Shown in pieces: positions 47,404-60,479 of a stretch of DNA of 64,000 nt. Source of the stretch: Mermis nigrescens (lineage: Eukaryota; Nematoda; Enoplea; Mermithida; Mermithidae); the NCBI GenBank assembly GCA_036768485.1, contig JAVLUZ010000508.1:496001-560000 (forward strand), written 5' to 3'. The notes under the pieces are model-generated. The model did no database searches, was not told the origin of the DNA, and saw nothing but the letters and a program-made list of their open reading frames with translations. A program made the translations under genes and the position numbers. The first letter of the stretch is position 1. Each line of letters opens with the position of its first letter.

Positions 47404-47955
47404 CGGTCGTTCTACATTTAGTAAAATAATGCAAATAGTTTAAATTGCTTAAATTTAGTAAGAAATAATTCTGACTACAGCTAAAAACTAATTTTGCATT
47501 ATGCAAGAGACACTGATAATTTATCCTTTTTACGTTTTAGGAATATATGATAATCCGAAGGGCTTTCCGGATAGCCCAATTGCATTCGCTTATTTTATGG
47601 ATAATTAATTGAATTATTAGAGGCGCACCGATTAAAATTCGAGAAAGAAAACGTTTCATGCATTTCAGTGCACTTTCAATCAAAAACCGGTTATAAGGTT
47701 ACCAGATGAAAGATATTGAAGGATATTTCGAGCCAATAAACCGTATTCAAATCGAAGCTTACTGATGAAATTAAGTGGACTGGACCATGCACTACCATAA
47801 TAAAGTGCGCATTAAAATTTTGAAGAAAATTATCGTTTATTTCATTGCTGAACAGGAAGACTTTGCTTACTATCAGACTTTAGAAATAAAGAAAAATTTT
47901 ATGCATGGAAAAGACTGTAAGCAAAGAAAATTATGGTTGTGCTCTACTGTGCGTT

Positions 47956-48396
47956 CACGGTTTTATTATATTCGGCAAAGATTTTTCCCGATGTACAAAG
48001 ACTTTTCAGAACCGTATTTGTACATGTACAAAGATTTTTGGGGAGACAAAAAGTGTAAAAAAGGTGTTAAATTCCCAAAAATTTTAAACGCTTCGCGGCG
48101 AAACGAGTAATTGTTTGTCCTATATATCTTTAAAATGGCAGAATTTGCATTTAGAATAAAAAAATGTCAATTTTTTCAGCGCTTCGCGCCGTTTTGAGAC
48201 AATTTTTATTAATTTTTGGTGACAGACACCCAGAAATTAGCTAAAATACACTACCAAGGTCGAAAAACCCTGTTTTACCACACTAAAATCGCTACTGTAC
48301 CATATTATAGTACACAAAAATTTGCATGTACAAAATGTACAAAGACTTTAGGGGACCTCGAACATGAACAAACGGACCTTGTACAAAAAACACACA
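47956..48396. mobile_element. MITE family B copy
   Basis: It starts CACGGTTTTATTATATTCGG and ends near TACAAAAAACACACAGTG. It has TTTGTACATGTACAAAGA and a CAGCGCTTCGCGCCG palindrome at about 48178. The TSD is not clear. Confidence 0.65.
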
Positions 48397-48579
48397 GTGT
48401 GTTATTCTGGTAAGCATAATAGACGAATTGGTTTTTCGGCTTATTCAGGCACTTTTCAATGTCTGAGGCTGAGCTACTGAGCTCCAATCTCAGAAACGAT
48501 GTCACATAAATTGAGTTTCCGTATTTCAATGGTTTTGCTCAGGTAAATGACATCACGACCACACCTGGGCAAGGGGTTC

Positions 48580-49880
48580 AACCAGGTTCAATCGGGTACC
48601 AGCCGGACCAGGTTCAGTACCAGCCGGAGGGTCCGCCAGTTGCACCCTATGTTTTGTACAAAAACTTTTTTAGGCATTTTACAAGATCAGATGCCGCCAA
48701 CAGTGCAGCCAAAATCGGTTGCTGGGGTCCAAAAATTGGTCGCTGAGATTCAAAAATCAGTTGTTGGGCTTCAAAAATCGGTTTCTCGGGTCTAAAAATC
48801 GGTTGCTGAGGCCTAAAAATCACTTGATGGAGTCTTAAAATTAGTTGCTGTGGTCTAAAAATGAGTTGGTGGGATCCAAAAATCAGTTGATGGGGTCCTA
48901 ATTCGGCTACTGGGCTTCAAAAATCGGTTGCTGGGGTCTAAAAAATTGATTGCTGGGGTCCAAAAATCGGTTGCTGGGTTCCAAAAATCTGTTGCTGGGG
49001 TCAACCAATTTTCGGAGAGCCCATCAACTGATTTTTAGACCTCATCAACCGACTTTTAGACCCCAGCAACCGATTTTTGGAGCCCATCTGATTTTAGACC
49101 CCAGCAACCACACGTGGGCGTGGGGGTAGGGGGTTTGGGCGTTATGCAGCCCTTAGAAGGCCCGATTCCACCCAGAAACCAACACTCCCCAGAATTTAAT
49201 TTTTTTCGCAATTTTTCGATGCTAATGGATAGTGCTCGATGGGAAACGTTGAAAAATGATTTTTAAGGATATTTTTGTTCTTTGAGAAATCTTGCACACA
49301 CTCGAACCCCTCCTCCCCAAAATTTTGTTGCTGCCCAGTGCCCACCTATGTTAGCAACCGGTTTTTGGACCCCAGCAACCGATTTTTGGACTCCAGCAAC
49401 CGATCTATGAACCCAGCAACCCATTTCTGGAGCCTATCAACTGATTTAGGACCCTAGCAACCAATTTTTAGACCCCAACAACCGATTTTTGGAGCCAGCA
49501 ACCGATTTTTGGACCCCACCAACTGATTTTTAGAGCCCACCAACTGATCTAGGACCTAAGCAAGCGATTTTTAAACCCCATAAACAGAAATTTTGAGCCC
49601 ATCAACTGATTTAGGACCCCATCAACCGATTTTCAGACCTCAGCAACCGATTTTTAGAGCCAAAAAACTGATTTTAGGACCCGCGCAACCGATTTTCGGA
49701 TCCCACCAAGTGAGTTTTTGACCCTAGCAATCTATTTTTAGACCTCAGCGAACGATCTTTGGAGCCCACCAGCTGGTTTTAAGACCCCAGCAACCAATTT
49801 TTGGAGCTTAGCAATCAATTTTCCGATCTCAACAATCGATTTTTAAATCCCGACAACCAAATCGGTTACTGGGCTCTGAA
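48580..49880. repeat. 21-22 bp minisatellite, switches strand
   Basis: From about 48690 to 49005 the unit reads 'aaaaatcggttgctggggtc'. From about 49010 to 49870 the inverse, 'agcaaccgatttttggaccc', takes over. More than 40 imperfect units occur. A family A MITE (49111-49352) interrupts the second half. Confidence 0.88.
49111..49352. mobile_element. MITE family A copy in minisatellite
   Basis: It is flanked by AGCAACCA and AGCAACCG, which are also repeat words of the minisatellite, so the TSD is less certain. The ends are CACGTGGGCGTGG and GCCCACCTATG. Confidence 0.7.
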
Positions 49881-50150
49881 AATCAGTACGTAGGTAATGC
49901 ATAATACAGAGATGGTACTAGTAAGGCATGTGTACACCTGCATTAATCGTGTGTCCGTGCAATTAGCGTAGCCTTATAGGACTTACATATACAATTGTGT
50001 TGATAAGTTTGCACGTACACAGAGCTCAGCTCATTAAGGGTGGTCTAGGTCATCTAGAGAGGACAAAATACATTAGTTGGGTACCACAATGATACTGACA
50101 CGACTTCACATCAAATTATTTGTTTCCTAAATCCTGTATTGCCATTGTTT

Positions 50151-50721
50151 AGGGTGTCCCACCTAACCATCCCCAGTGTTTTTCAGCTATAACTTCCTTA
50201 ATAATGATCCAAAATTTATGAAAATTTACCAGTTTATAACACGTCTAATAACATTGTAAATGTCAAAGTTTCATTGAAATTAATTAATTACAAGCTTTAC
50301 AACAACACTTTTTACGATTGTTACTTTCTAATCAGATTATTTTTACTTTGAATTTTTTAAATACGTAACTTTTTGAATTTTGTTAAATCTATTTTTTCTT
50401 ACTTTTCTAGGTAATTGTTGTGCCTGTGGTAATTCATGATCAATGAAGACACGACAATTACCTAGAAAAGTAAAAAATAGATTTAACAAAATTCAAAAAA
50501 GTTGCTATTTAAAAAATTAAAAGTAACAAATAAACTGATTAGAAAGTACCGATCACAAAAAAAGTTGTTGTAAACCTTGTAATTGACCAATTTCAATGAA
50601 ACTTAGAGGTTCACAATGTTATTGGGCGTATTGTAAGCCGGTAAATTTTTATCAAAAGTTTGGACCACTATTAAGGAAGTCATGACTAAGAAACATTAGG
50701 GATAGTTAGGTGGGACACTCT
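50151..50721. mobile_element. 571-bp foldback MITE, AGGGTGTCCCACC ends
   Basis: It starts AGGGTGTCCCACCTAACC and ends GGTTAGGTGGGACACTCT-like. Arms of about 270 bp are inverse copies, with 'acttttctaggtaattgt' and its inverse near the centre (50400-50470). It is non-coding. Confidence 0.75.
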
Positions 50722-50775
50722 GTATTATTGTCCAGTGAGCTTCATGGCTAATCGTGATTTCAGCAACTTTCTAAT

Positions 50776-51051
50776 ATGACGGAAGTTAAAATAACATCCG
50801 AAAATTTTGTTAGATCTCAGGGTCTCATTGTTGATGCTCAGACGCTTACACAACCTGATCTAATAAGGAGCTCATGCAATTTTAGAAATTTTAATTGCAA
50901 AGGCGCTCATAAATTTTCTCTGGTAATTTATTCAGATGGATTTTTATCTTGTTGGAGGTGGAACTTCATAGTGCGCCATTTTTATGTACACAAGACTAAC
51001 GGAGGTGTACACAACACATACCCTACCCATACCTTCAGAGATTATACTTAA
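50776..51051 (+). CDS. Unassigned 91-codon open frame
   Basis: ATG 50776 to a stop at 51049-51051, beginning MTEVKITSENFVRSQ. It resembles no family I know. It lies in an otherwise plain 440-bp interval between two MITEs. It is retained only because no repeat explains it. Confidence 0.12.
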   Translation: MTEVKITSENFVRSQGLIVDAQTLTQPDLIRSSCNFRNFNCKGAHKFSLVIYSDGFLSCWRWNFIVRHFYVHKTNGGVHNTYPTHTFRDYT

Positions 51052-51162
51052 GTAAGTAATGCCTAATTTAGAGATAATAATAATTCGTCAGATCACAATA
51101 AAACACATGATGTATTTTTGTGATCTTCTACACATCGATGTATTAAAAATACATACTTGTCT

Positions 51163-51912
51163 CAGTGTTTTTTTTTGTACTCGGCAAAGATTTTTCCCTA
51201 ATCTCGATGTACAAAGACTTTTTCGGGACCGTCTTTGTACATGTACAAAGATTTTTGGGAAGACAAAAATTGCAAAAAACGTCTAAAATTCGCAAAAATT
51301 TTCGGCGCTTCGCGCCGAAATGAGTAATAGTGTCTTCTATATATCTTTATAATGGCAGAAATTGCATTTCAAAAGGAAAAATGTCAAGCGCCATTTTAAG
51401 ACAATTCTTAGTGATTTTTGTCCTTGACCCAAAAATTAGCTAAAATACACTACTGAAGGTTGAACAACTCTGTTTTACCAGCTAAAATCGCTACTGTACC
51501 ACATTATAGTACCCGAAAATTCGTGTTTACAAAATGTACAAAGATTTTTGGGAAGACAAAAACTTTAAAAGGGTGTAAAATTCCCAAACATTTTTGGCGC
51601 TTCGCGCCGAAATGAGTAATTGTTCATCCTATATATCTTTAAAATGGCAGAATTTGCATTTAGAATGGAAAAATGTCAAATTTTTCGGCGCTTCGCGCCG
51701 TTTTGATATAATTTTCAGTAATTTTTGGCGTCAGAAACCCAGAAATTTGCTAAAATACACTACCAAAGATCGGAAAACCCTGTTTTACCACACAAAAATC
51801 GCTACTGTACTATATTATAAAACACTAACATTTGCTTGTACAAAATGTACAAAGACTTTTGGGGGCCATCTTTGCACATGTGCAAACGGACCTTGCACAA
51901 AAAAAGACACTG
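51163..51912. mobile_element. MITE family B, long copy with exact TSD
   Basis: The ends are CAGTGTTTTTTTTTGTACTC and CAAAAAAAGACACTG. ACTTGTCT is duplicated exactly (51155-51162 and 51913-51920). The interior holds three GGCGCTTCGCGCC palindromes and a partial internal duplication, which explains its 750-bp length against about 430 for others. Confidence 0.85.
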
Positions 51913-51976
51913 ACTTGTCTGTCCACCTGTTTTATAAGTAAATAAACACTAGTCTTATATACATGTACTTTTTATT

Positions 51977-52345
51977 GATGTTTAGGCCGCGCTGAATTTT
52001 GACAATTTTTGTAATGCAAAATTGTGTTTTAAAAAGGTGAAATCTCAAAATTTTCCGGTCCTTCGCGCCGAACTGATTTAATTTTATTACTTGTTATTGA
52101 CGCTTAAGCCGTGCCAAATTCGGACAATTTTTGTAATGCAAAATCGGGTTTCACAAAGGTTAAATTTCAAAATTTTTCAGCGCTTCGCGCCGAATCGATT
52201 TAATTTTCTCAATTGTTGTTGATGTTTAGGCCGCGCCAAATTCGGACAATTTTTGTAATGCGAAATTGCGTTCCAAAAAGGTAGAATGTCGAAATTTTTC
52301 GGCGCTTCGCGCCGAATTGATTTAACTTCATTACTTGTTATTGAT
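51977..52345. repeat. About 118-bp tandem units with GCGCTTCGCGCCGAA
   Basis: Three to four units start 'tgatgtttaggccgcgc', run through 'cggacaatttttgtaatgc', and end at a GGCGCTTCGCGCCGAA palindrome followed by 'tgatttaa'. Confidence 0.8.
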
Positions 52346-52603
52346 GATGTTAAGTTGCGCTGAATTTTGACAATTTTCGTGCATTACAAGCAGGATTTAT
52401 ATCTGAAATGAAAGTGTACTATTTTACGTCATGAAAATGAGGAACTCTGTAAAATTTCAATTTTTACACAATAAATTGCATAGAAAATAAGCATATCAAA
52501 GGCGGTGAATGTCGCTTCAAGATTGAACGTCAATTGTTACTAAAATAGTTTTTAAACATAAGTGCTATGCAAATTACCGCTTTCACTATTTTTTGACACC
52601 AGA

Positions 52604-54456
52604 TAGTGCTGGCCTCTAAAAAAATATTTTCATGTTTTTGGCTTATAACTTCAGAACAAATAGCATTGAAGAAGTCAACAAACACCTATTTTTGACAGCT
52701 GCACTAGGCCTATAACTTGCTGCATAGAAGAATTTTTAAGCGCCATATTTCATAGCAAGCTTGCATAAAATACGAAATTTTGAATAAAAACCACTTTTTC
52801 CTAAAAAAACCATGAGAACCACTGTTTTTTTTTAGCGCGGCGCAAAGGAAACCCGCCCTGCGCTAATGGGACATTTCGTTCATTAGCGCCATGCGCAAAG
52901 GCTTTTTTGGGCAAAAAATTAGAAATTTAAACATTTTATATTGCATTTTGATTTAAAAATTTTTAAAATTTTTTCGGCGCTTGGCGCCGACTTCTTAAGA
53001 ATGAATTAATTGTGTTTGCCAACCACCGCTTTCCTGTTTCATCATAAGCGAATCCCTGCTTTAGCATCTTTGCAGTAATGAATCCTTGTTTTTGTGGTGC
53101 ATGGTGCCAAATTAATTGTTTTCATTTTAAATTTATCTTTGAAATAGCCCAGCCTTGAGATACACATTGAGAAGATGCCAAAATTTCGGGCGCTTTGCAT
53201 CTAATTATTGGTTTCTGTATAGCGGTTGCATTTTGCAATACACGAAAATTGAGTGCAAACTGCAAAGACAGCTTGAAGAAATCGCTCAGTCTAGTATAGG
53301 CAAGGCAATGAGAAATCAGGTATCAAATTGATATTTTTACCATTAGATTTCTTGTTCGAGTTGGAACCAGTAGTAAGAATTTTTTAAATTTCTTGCCAGA
53401 ATTTATTGTCAGTCAGCAGTACATGGAGCGCATCAGAAGTTCAAAAATGCCCTTATTTTTGCCTATCGCCAAGCATTTAAAGGTTTTTTGGTGCGCTAAT
53501 GAGAAGCTCCGCGCGCAAACGCTCTATCCTGGCCATTAGCGGCTGCGCAAATGGGGGTGGCGCTAAAAAAAATCCCTGATGAGAACTAAAAAAAACTACC
53601 CCCAAAATGTTATGCGAAGTGCATGATTGGCAGCGTAAAACAGTTAGTTGACCTTAAATGATCACAATTTTGAAAAAAATTGATTTTTACGATATTTCCG
53701 TTCATTTTATCACATTTATATAAAAATCAATAATTTTTTCTGAATTTCATTAAAAGTTCTATAAATTTCACAAATAGAGTCTTCAGGTGATAAAAACGAC
53801 TCTAGGTAAGTCTCTTCTACATCCTCTGCAAGAAATCAATGCAAAATTATGTAACTTGATGAAAAGTAATTTCGTTGCCATGGCAACGTATACTTAGCAT
53901 TGGTCTTTTTTAGGTTACAGTGGTTTTTTTAGGTTACAATCGAACTTTTTTGGCAGTTTTTGGGGTGATTCTTATTTTTTGAGAAAAATAAATATCAGGC
54001 ATCATGAAAGGTGATACGAGGCACATTACTGCCAAGTTTTGTAAAAATTGGCGCTGGTTTTTTTAGGTTACAACTGGTTTTTTTAGGTTTGGCTTTGAAG
54101 ATATACTGTAGCTATGTAGATGACATAGGAGAACTAAATTTTTTTCTGACATTAGTCTACAAGGGAGCCTAACGTGAAAACATAAAAGATTCCACCAAAG
54201 ATGAATACGGGTAGAAATACTGACCCTCAAAAATGCTTTAAAAAAATCATAAAAATGGAAATTTTTAGGAATTTTTCGACTAATTTATATCTCAAGTTTC
54301 TGAATGATCCGGAAAGCGACCAGGGGTCAGTTGTTATCCTCACGGCATAGCTTGTTCGCCAGTATAATATCATCAGTCATCTCCTTTTGGTTATGGAAAA
54401 AAGGGGTGGTTTTTTTTAGGTTACAAATCGACTGGTTTTTTTAGAGGCCAGCACTA
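52604..54456. mobile_element. Inverted-repeat element, TAGTGCTGGCCTC ends
   Basis: TAGTGCTGGCCTCTAAAAAA and its exact inverse bound 1.85 kb. Inside the right half, 'ggtttttttaggttac' recurs at about 53910, 53930, 54060, 54080 and 54410, like subterminal repeats. No matching target duplication was found. The family D element 52820-53578 is nested in it. Confidence 0.65.
52820..53578. mobile_element. Family D hAT-like element, copy 2, exact 8-bp TSD
   Basis: The ends are CACTGTTTTTTTTTAGCGC and GCGCTAAAAAAAATCCCTG. ATGAGAAC is duplicated exactly (52812-52819 and 53579-53586). A GGCGCTTGGCGCC palindrome is near 52977. It is non-coding. Confidence 0.85.
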
Positions 54457-55074
54457 TACTAATTTTAACACACCATTTTTAATTAGAAGATTATGTCGCG
54501 AGAAATATTGCAACTTCGCGTGAAATTATGAACGAATTTTGCCCTGAAGCAAGACTGCCATGTTAAAAATTTGATGCATAAATTTTTACACGCAGGAATT
54601 ATGTATGTAGAAACCACTTTTCTGACTTAAGCAACCAATCAAAAAATTGGGCTTCGGTACCAGCCGAGACTTCAAGGCTTGCCCAGCTATGATCACAACT
54701 GTTTATTAAATGGTCAATTCACTTTATAACACAGGGTGGGTGTAAACTTTTTGCATACCACTGTACGTATGCTAAGAACGATTAGTGAACATCGAAATAT
54801 ACTGAAATCTAGGGTTTTTCTAGAGAGTTCAATTTAGTGATTATATGATTTATGAATTATCGCTAGTGTTAAAGATTTCAGATTCCAATTTATTCATCAA
54901 GAATACAATTTCATGGTAGGCACAATGTGCCAAACATACATAGGCAGCAGACATACACAGAATGAGAATTCAAGGGGAAGTGAAATGTCACAGTGCCTTT
55001 TTTGGGCTCGAAAACAGTGGGTATCACACACGGATGTGCGGGAGGTTTGCTGGGGGGTTCACACCACACATGGG

Positions 55075-55337
55075 CGCGGGGGTAGGGGGTTTTGGGGGGC
55101 GGTATGCAACCCCCAGAAGGCCAAACACCCCTTAGAAACCAAAATACCCCCACCAAATTCAATTTTTAAAAAATTTATTTAGTTTTTTCACAATTTTTAG
55201 ATGCCAATAGATCGTGCTCGATAGACGTTGAAAAATAGTGTTTTTCTCGGCATACCACCATTTTTAAGATCATTTTTGTGACCTTTGGAAAATCTTGCGT
55301 CCCTACACCCCCCAGAATTTTGGTGCTGCCATGTATG
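55075..55337. mobile_element. MITE family A copy
   Basis: The ends are CACACATGGGCG and GCTGCCATGTATG. Flanks are GTTCACAC and ATTTACAC (6 of 8). The body is typical. Confidence 0.65.
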
Positions 55338-55766
55338 ATTTACACTCCCCGCAGAAGTTAAAAACGCCCGCATCTTACTGTAGACCCGCAGAATTCTACT
55401 TTTAGTAACATGGCTATGCATCCGAAAATATCATTTTTCAGCGTTCCCGACGATTTTTTGGAGCATAAAACGACAGAAATTTTGAAAAAATATCGGGAAA
55501 ATCCGATTAAATTGATAATATAGTAAAAAAATCAGTATATGGCGTGAAGCGCTGAAAATTCGATATTTTGAACAAACATATAGCAGAAAACGCTTAAAAC
55601 AGCACCTTTTGGACAAATGTTTTGGAAGTTTTTGGGAAATCGCGAATTCTAGGGAAGGGGAAGGGTGGTACGGAAGGTTTTATTTTAGCGTTCAAACAAT
55701 TTATCCGCCCTAATTTAACGCAGTAATCTGGAACCCCCATAAGAAATTTGATATCGGAAACATTGA

Positions 55767-56171
55767 AAAGGTAAGGTATTTGTTACTGAAAGTACTCTCA
55801 AATTTAGTGATATATCGTATGACCGTTTGCTTCAGATATTATTATTGTAATCTCTGGAATTTCGTAGAATTGTTTTTAATTTAGATATGACTTATAAAAT
55901 CTTTCATGGTTTGATACAAATTAATCCTGATGACTTATTCACTCTTACACAACCATCCAAAACTCGAGCTGTGAATAGTTTAAAGCCAAAAGGTGGAAAA
56001 TTTCGTCTAGATATCGAAAAACACTATTATCCAAATAGGTTGCTATATCTATAGAATTCTCTCCCAGATGAAATTATTTGTTCTTCCTTGGTGAATATCT
56101 TTCAAACCAGGGCTAAAGACAACCTTAAAGCCAAAAAATGCGCTTGTGCCAGTGCAACGTTATTAGTCTAA
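55767..56171 (+). pseudogene. LINE ORF2 C-terminal remnant
   Basis: One frame reads KVFVTESTLKFSDISYDRLL, then SLEFRRIVFNLDMTYKIFHG, then NSLPDEIICSSLVNIFQTRA, to a stop at 56169-56171. The word order (SLEFRR, YKIFHG, FxL near an N-SLPDEI and an NIF-R) is the region after the reverse transcriptase in CR1- or Jockey-type non-LTR retrotransposons. There are two internal stops, at 55848-55850 and 56052-56054. The catalytic reverse-transcriptase motifs are absent upstream, as expected for a 5'-truncated LINE copy. Confidence 0.75.
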
Positions 56172-56599
56172 TAAACGCCTTGCAGCCATGTGAACAGTGA
56201 TAACTTTTTACCATTTACCATATTGTGTCGTATTTATCTGTATTTGTACCACCGTTTTTTCCCAGCGTTTTGGTTGATATTATAGACCAGACCAGACCCA
56301 AAACTTTTTCCACTTTTTCCACCTTTTTCCACGTTTTTGGGAGGTCTAAAAACGTTAAAAATAAAGCTCCGGTGTTAAAAAATCAGTGTTTCTAAGTAGA
56401 AAATCCTTTGTTACACATGTAATAGCGGTGTTTGGATGCACTTTTTGTATAAAAATTTCGCGCTCTACTTAGAAATATAACGATCAGTAATACGTTATTT
56501 CTATTGAAACTTGAATTTCCTCCCTTCAGTAAAGAATTTTAGCCAATTCTGAAGTCGCTTTTGAAAATAAAAAAGTATAATTAATCAAATGGCGCGAAG

Positions 56600-56699
56600 N
56601 NNNNNNNNNNNNNNNNNNNNNNNNNNNNNNNNNNNNNNNNNNNNNNNNNNNNNNNNNNNNNNNNNNNNNNNNNNNNNNNNNNNNNNNNNNNNNNNNNNN
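56600..56699. other. Assembly gap (100 N)
   Basis: Exactly 100 N, a conventional gap size, starting inside a GGCGCGAAG word. The assembler probably broke at this repeated palindrome. Confidence 0.98.
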
Positions 56700-57104
56700 A
56701 ATTTTTAGCTAAAAATAGTTAAACAATTAAAAAAGCAACAACAAAAGCACAAGTTTTCGTCAAAAATATGTATGGTTCGAAAATTGTCCAAATTAGCGGG
56801 GATAGAAGGGACGTCCAAATATGGGTGGGGAATCCAAACTCCTTGTTACATTTATGTAAAATATATTGGACCTAAGGCTTAACATCGAAGCAATGCTTAA
56901 TTAAATATGCGATAAGAGATTATCGAGTGAGCTTTCAAAATGATGAAACATTCATTCATGTTAAAATTTAAAAAAGCTAGCATTCGAAGTTGGATTGGTA
57001 TTTCTGGATCCTTATGAGCAACAACAATTGAGGCAAATGCATGTAATGATTAAACCACACTGAAATCATTTATTTCCATGCACAGTTTGTCCTTACGTCA
57101 TCAC

Positions 57105-57359
57105 CATACCTGGGCGTGAGGGTTTGGGGGTATGCACCCCAGAAACCAATATACCCCCTCCCCCAGAAACCAAAACCCCCCAGAATTCGAATTTTTGAAA
57201 TTTTTTGTTTTTTCGCAAGTTTTTGATGCCAATGGATAGTGCTCGATGAGAAACGTTGAAAAATGGTGTTTTTTCGCCATACCACCATTTTTAAGGCCAT
57301 TTCTGACCTTTGAAAAATCTTGCACCCCTGCCCCAGAAATTTGGTGCTGCCCACCTATG
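57105..57359. mobile_element. MITE family A copy
   Basis: GTCATCAC is duplicated exactly (57097-57104 and 57360-57367). The ends are CATACCTGGGCG and GCCCACCTATG. Confidence 0.85.
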
Positions 57360-57367
57360 GTCATCAC

Positions 57368-59863
57368 TATTTGAGATTTTCATGTGCTGGAACACTAAGG
57401 GTTTTAGGTTAATTTTTTGGCACGAAAAAGGCACAGAAATAAATCGGTGCAAACAAGAGCCGAGCTTCCGTACGATCAAGAAAATTTTTCTGTCTCACCA
57501 GAGAATGCAGTGGCAGATTCAGTGAGCTTTTTTGTCACATAGGCTAGACTGAGGAATAAAATTCGAAACGTTATTTTTGAACTCGACATCAATATCCCTC
57601 AACAAGCGATTTGGCCACCAGAGCACTAAGTTTGAATCAGTGGAATAGCTCGTCGACGGCGTTGAGTCAATTGCTCACTTCAGCAGCAGTGTTGGACGCT
57701 ACGCAAGGCAATGCTATTCCCGCCATGCGACGCTTAAAATAAATTCCGCGTCGTTTCGCACACTCACTGTGTACCGCATGAATTCTTCTCACTATATTTC
57801 GATCTAATACGCCCACAAAATTAGGGAAAAAAGTTGTTTTTCACCCGTTTGACCTACCGACCGACTTCATTATTGGCTGCGTGCAAAAAAACTGTGCTGA
57901 TAAAACAATTTGAAATTTTCGTAAATGACGTGCAATATGCAATTATGTTGAATTTATTAAAAATTGAATGATATATCGTGTAACCGGAAGCATATGAAAT
58001 AAAATGAGAAAAACAACTATAGTCTGTTTCGCACAACTTTGGTCATAAATTTTAAAACCATCTCCGACAATAAGCTGACAGATTGCGATTATAGCATTGA
58101 TCTGATATACGAGTATAATTATCGTAACCGTAGGCTTACTGTCGATGGAAAATATTAGAATTTATGAACGAAGTTATGTGAAATAGACTATAAATACGAT
58201 TTTCAGTCAAAAGATTTGTTGCAAGAGCTCGACAATCACCCTCGATGCTACAGCTTTCTAGAGAATTTTTGGATATGCCTTTCACAAATTGATAAATTAA
58301 CGCACGCCACTATCAACGTGCCTATTAATTAAAACGATGTGAAATGATTTCAATCATCAGCATGCCATTTGAGAGGAACATCTTAGCATAATTCGAGCAA
58401 GTTGATCCATGATATGAAACGTAATAGACAAGCGATGCTCGCGTAAACTTAACGTTTAGTTTTCTAATAGTCGCTTCACCATGTAACTAAACTTAATCGG
58501 TAGCACTTCAGAAACACGTAAATACATAATTTAATTCCGGAACAAACAGACCGAGGACTCTTAGAAGCCACAAAACATAAGTCTCGAAGTATTTTATTTG
58601 AATAATTTTAAGCAATGACTACGCCGAGCGTTTAAATAAGAAAGTTTGGAAAAGTTACGAAATGTCGAGTCAATATTTGTCACCAATAAAAGCAGCGACG
58701 CTCTTTCATTCTTAACGCGCGTATTAAAACAAAACGCATGTAGAAATGTTGGGCCTGAGCTCGCGAATCCCGAAATTAAGCTTTTGAATGACGAGCGATA
58801 AGTCCGTCTTTTGCTTAGAACAATATGCACAAACCTACGCGAATAATCAAGATTTGATGCGCCTGTAATTTAGACGCCGAGCGACCCCTTTTTTGTGAAA
58901 TTTTTTCAAGACTAACTCGTTTTTTACGAACTCATGGATGCGAATCGCACGTGATCGAGATAATTCATTCTACGGCGTCTTTTGTGTATATCTTTTCTGG
59001 CTAGAGTAAATTTTTTCATTTTTCCGTCAGGAGCTTGCAGAGGGTAAATATTGGTGCGTGATTGAAATCCTTATGTGCGCAAACTGACGGGTGCTATGGT
59101 AACGCTAATAAAACCAAGAAAAATTAATAGACGCTCCGTTCCAATCGTAAAAAACTTATTTCTCTTCTCTCTCTCGCAACCACAATAAACATTTTGCTTA
59201 TGGATTTCGTCTAAAAAAACCATGGCGGCATGAAAAAAGTCTTATCAACAAACGACCAGAACAGTAGACTGGTAGCAGTGTTGCAAACAAAATTGGTAAA
59301 CAATAATTATGTTACAAGCAAGCTTGTCAAAAAGCTGAGTCAACAAGCGGCGAAACTCAACCTACGTACAAACATACCCATCTCGTTTTGACCTCCGAGG
59401 AAAAAAGCTGTAGTACTTCTAAACTGCAAATTCAAGGCAACCACTAATCAGGGCAGGCTCATAATATTTAATATTAAAACGCGTATCACCATATAAAAAC
59501 GTGGTAAAATACATAAAAAATCTGTAATCATCTAAAATAAGTAATGTACGAAAGCACAGAAGACTTTATTTTTATGATGAATACTACTTTTCTCCGATAA
59601 ATTCGCAGCTGAGCTACTTTTTCGTGGTAAATACGATGCGAGTGCGCGAAATTATCAACTTGTACGCTTCAACAAATAAGACGCCTGCTTACTTTGACTT
59701 ATTTTCACAAAAAAGATATGTCAATGATAGATTAAATTTTACTTTGATATAGAAATCAGCCAGAAATAGTTGAGTCGATGCAAAACGTTCATGCAAATAA
59801 TGCATTATTTTCAAGTGATGGTCTGCTAAAGATGTGGACAGCGTGCGCGTTTTCGACGTTTAG
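57368..59863. other. Repeat-poor sequence, no gene recognised
   Basis: The longest stretch of the window without an obvious repeat. Open frames are short and lack motifs. No splice-bounded coding segment was recognised on either strand. It may be intergenic, regulatory or intronic. Confidence 0.4.
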
Positions 59864-59871
59864 ATTGGTTA

Positions 59872-60063
59872 CAGTGGCGGATCCAGGATTTTCCTAAAGA
59901 GGGGGGGGCGGTACCCCTAAGGGGGAGGCGGAACCCTGACTTGAGCGGAAAAATCAGCCGTTTTAAGCCGAAAATCGCTAAAAATCGCTCAAAAATCCGT
60001 AATTTTGCGCATTATTTTGGGCCAATGGGGGGCGGCGGGCGGCCCCCCTTAAATCCGCCCATG
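59872..60063. mobile_element. Short hAT MITE, CAGTGGCGGATCC ends
   Basis: The ends are CAGTGGCGGATCCAGG and AAATCCGCCCATG. ATTGGTTA is duplicated exactly (59864-59871 and 60064-60071). It is 192 bp with G-runs. Confidence 0.85.
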
Positions 60064-60479
60064 ATTGGTTATCTATATTACATTATTCATCCGTTTAAAT
60101 TCGGTTTTCATTAGACCGTTATCAGTAGAACAATATGGTTACTGACATAGAAATGATTGCCATTAGTCGGCCAAATTAAACTCTATGGGGTCAGCACAGC
60201 ATGATGACGCTGTTTGAAATACCTACATTGAATTTATAACAGATTTTTTCTAATTTCATAGTCATATATGCATTCCTTCACCAATTTTCAAAAGTTTTCT
60301 ACTCAGAATTGAAGTTCTGCATTTTCCTTGATGCTCAGCCGTCCTTTCTTCACTTCGGTATGTACCAACTCGTGCTTTTTTCACGTTTTACGCACGGCAA
60401 ATCGTTAGATCTGCATTGAAAATATGTCTTCAGTCGGAAAGGCTGTAACTTAGCACAGTTTATTATAATGGTGCGTTCG

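Larger units (their letters stand above)
46450..54763. mobile_element. Possible TA-flanked element, nested insertions inside
   Basis: The left end is CCGTGGTGTGCAAAAGTTTG and the right end, inverted, is CAGTGGTATGCAAAAAGTTT. Both are followed by an inverse of 'cagggtgg', and both are next to TA. Tc1/mariner-type elements often have such ends. The 8.3-kb span is explained by the insertions listed inside it. Two unrelated solo ends are the alternative. Confidence 0.4.

Noticed and set aside
57854..58830. Two short - strand frames in the repeat-poor region
   Set aside because: No motif, no good splice context and ordinary length for chance in AT-rich DNA.
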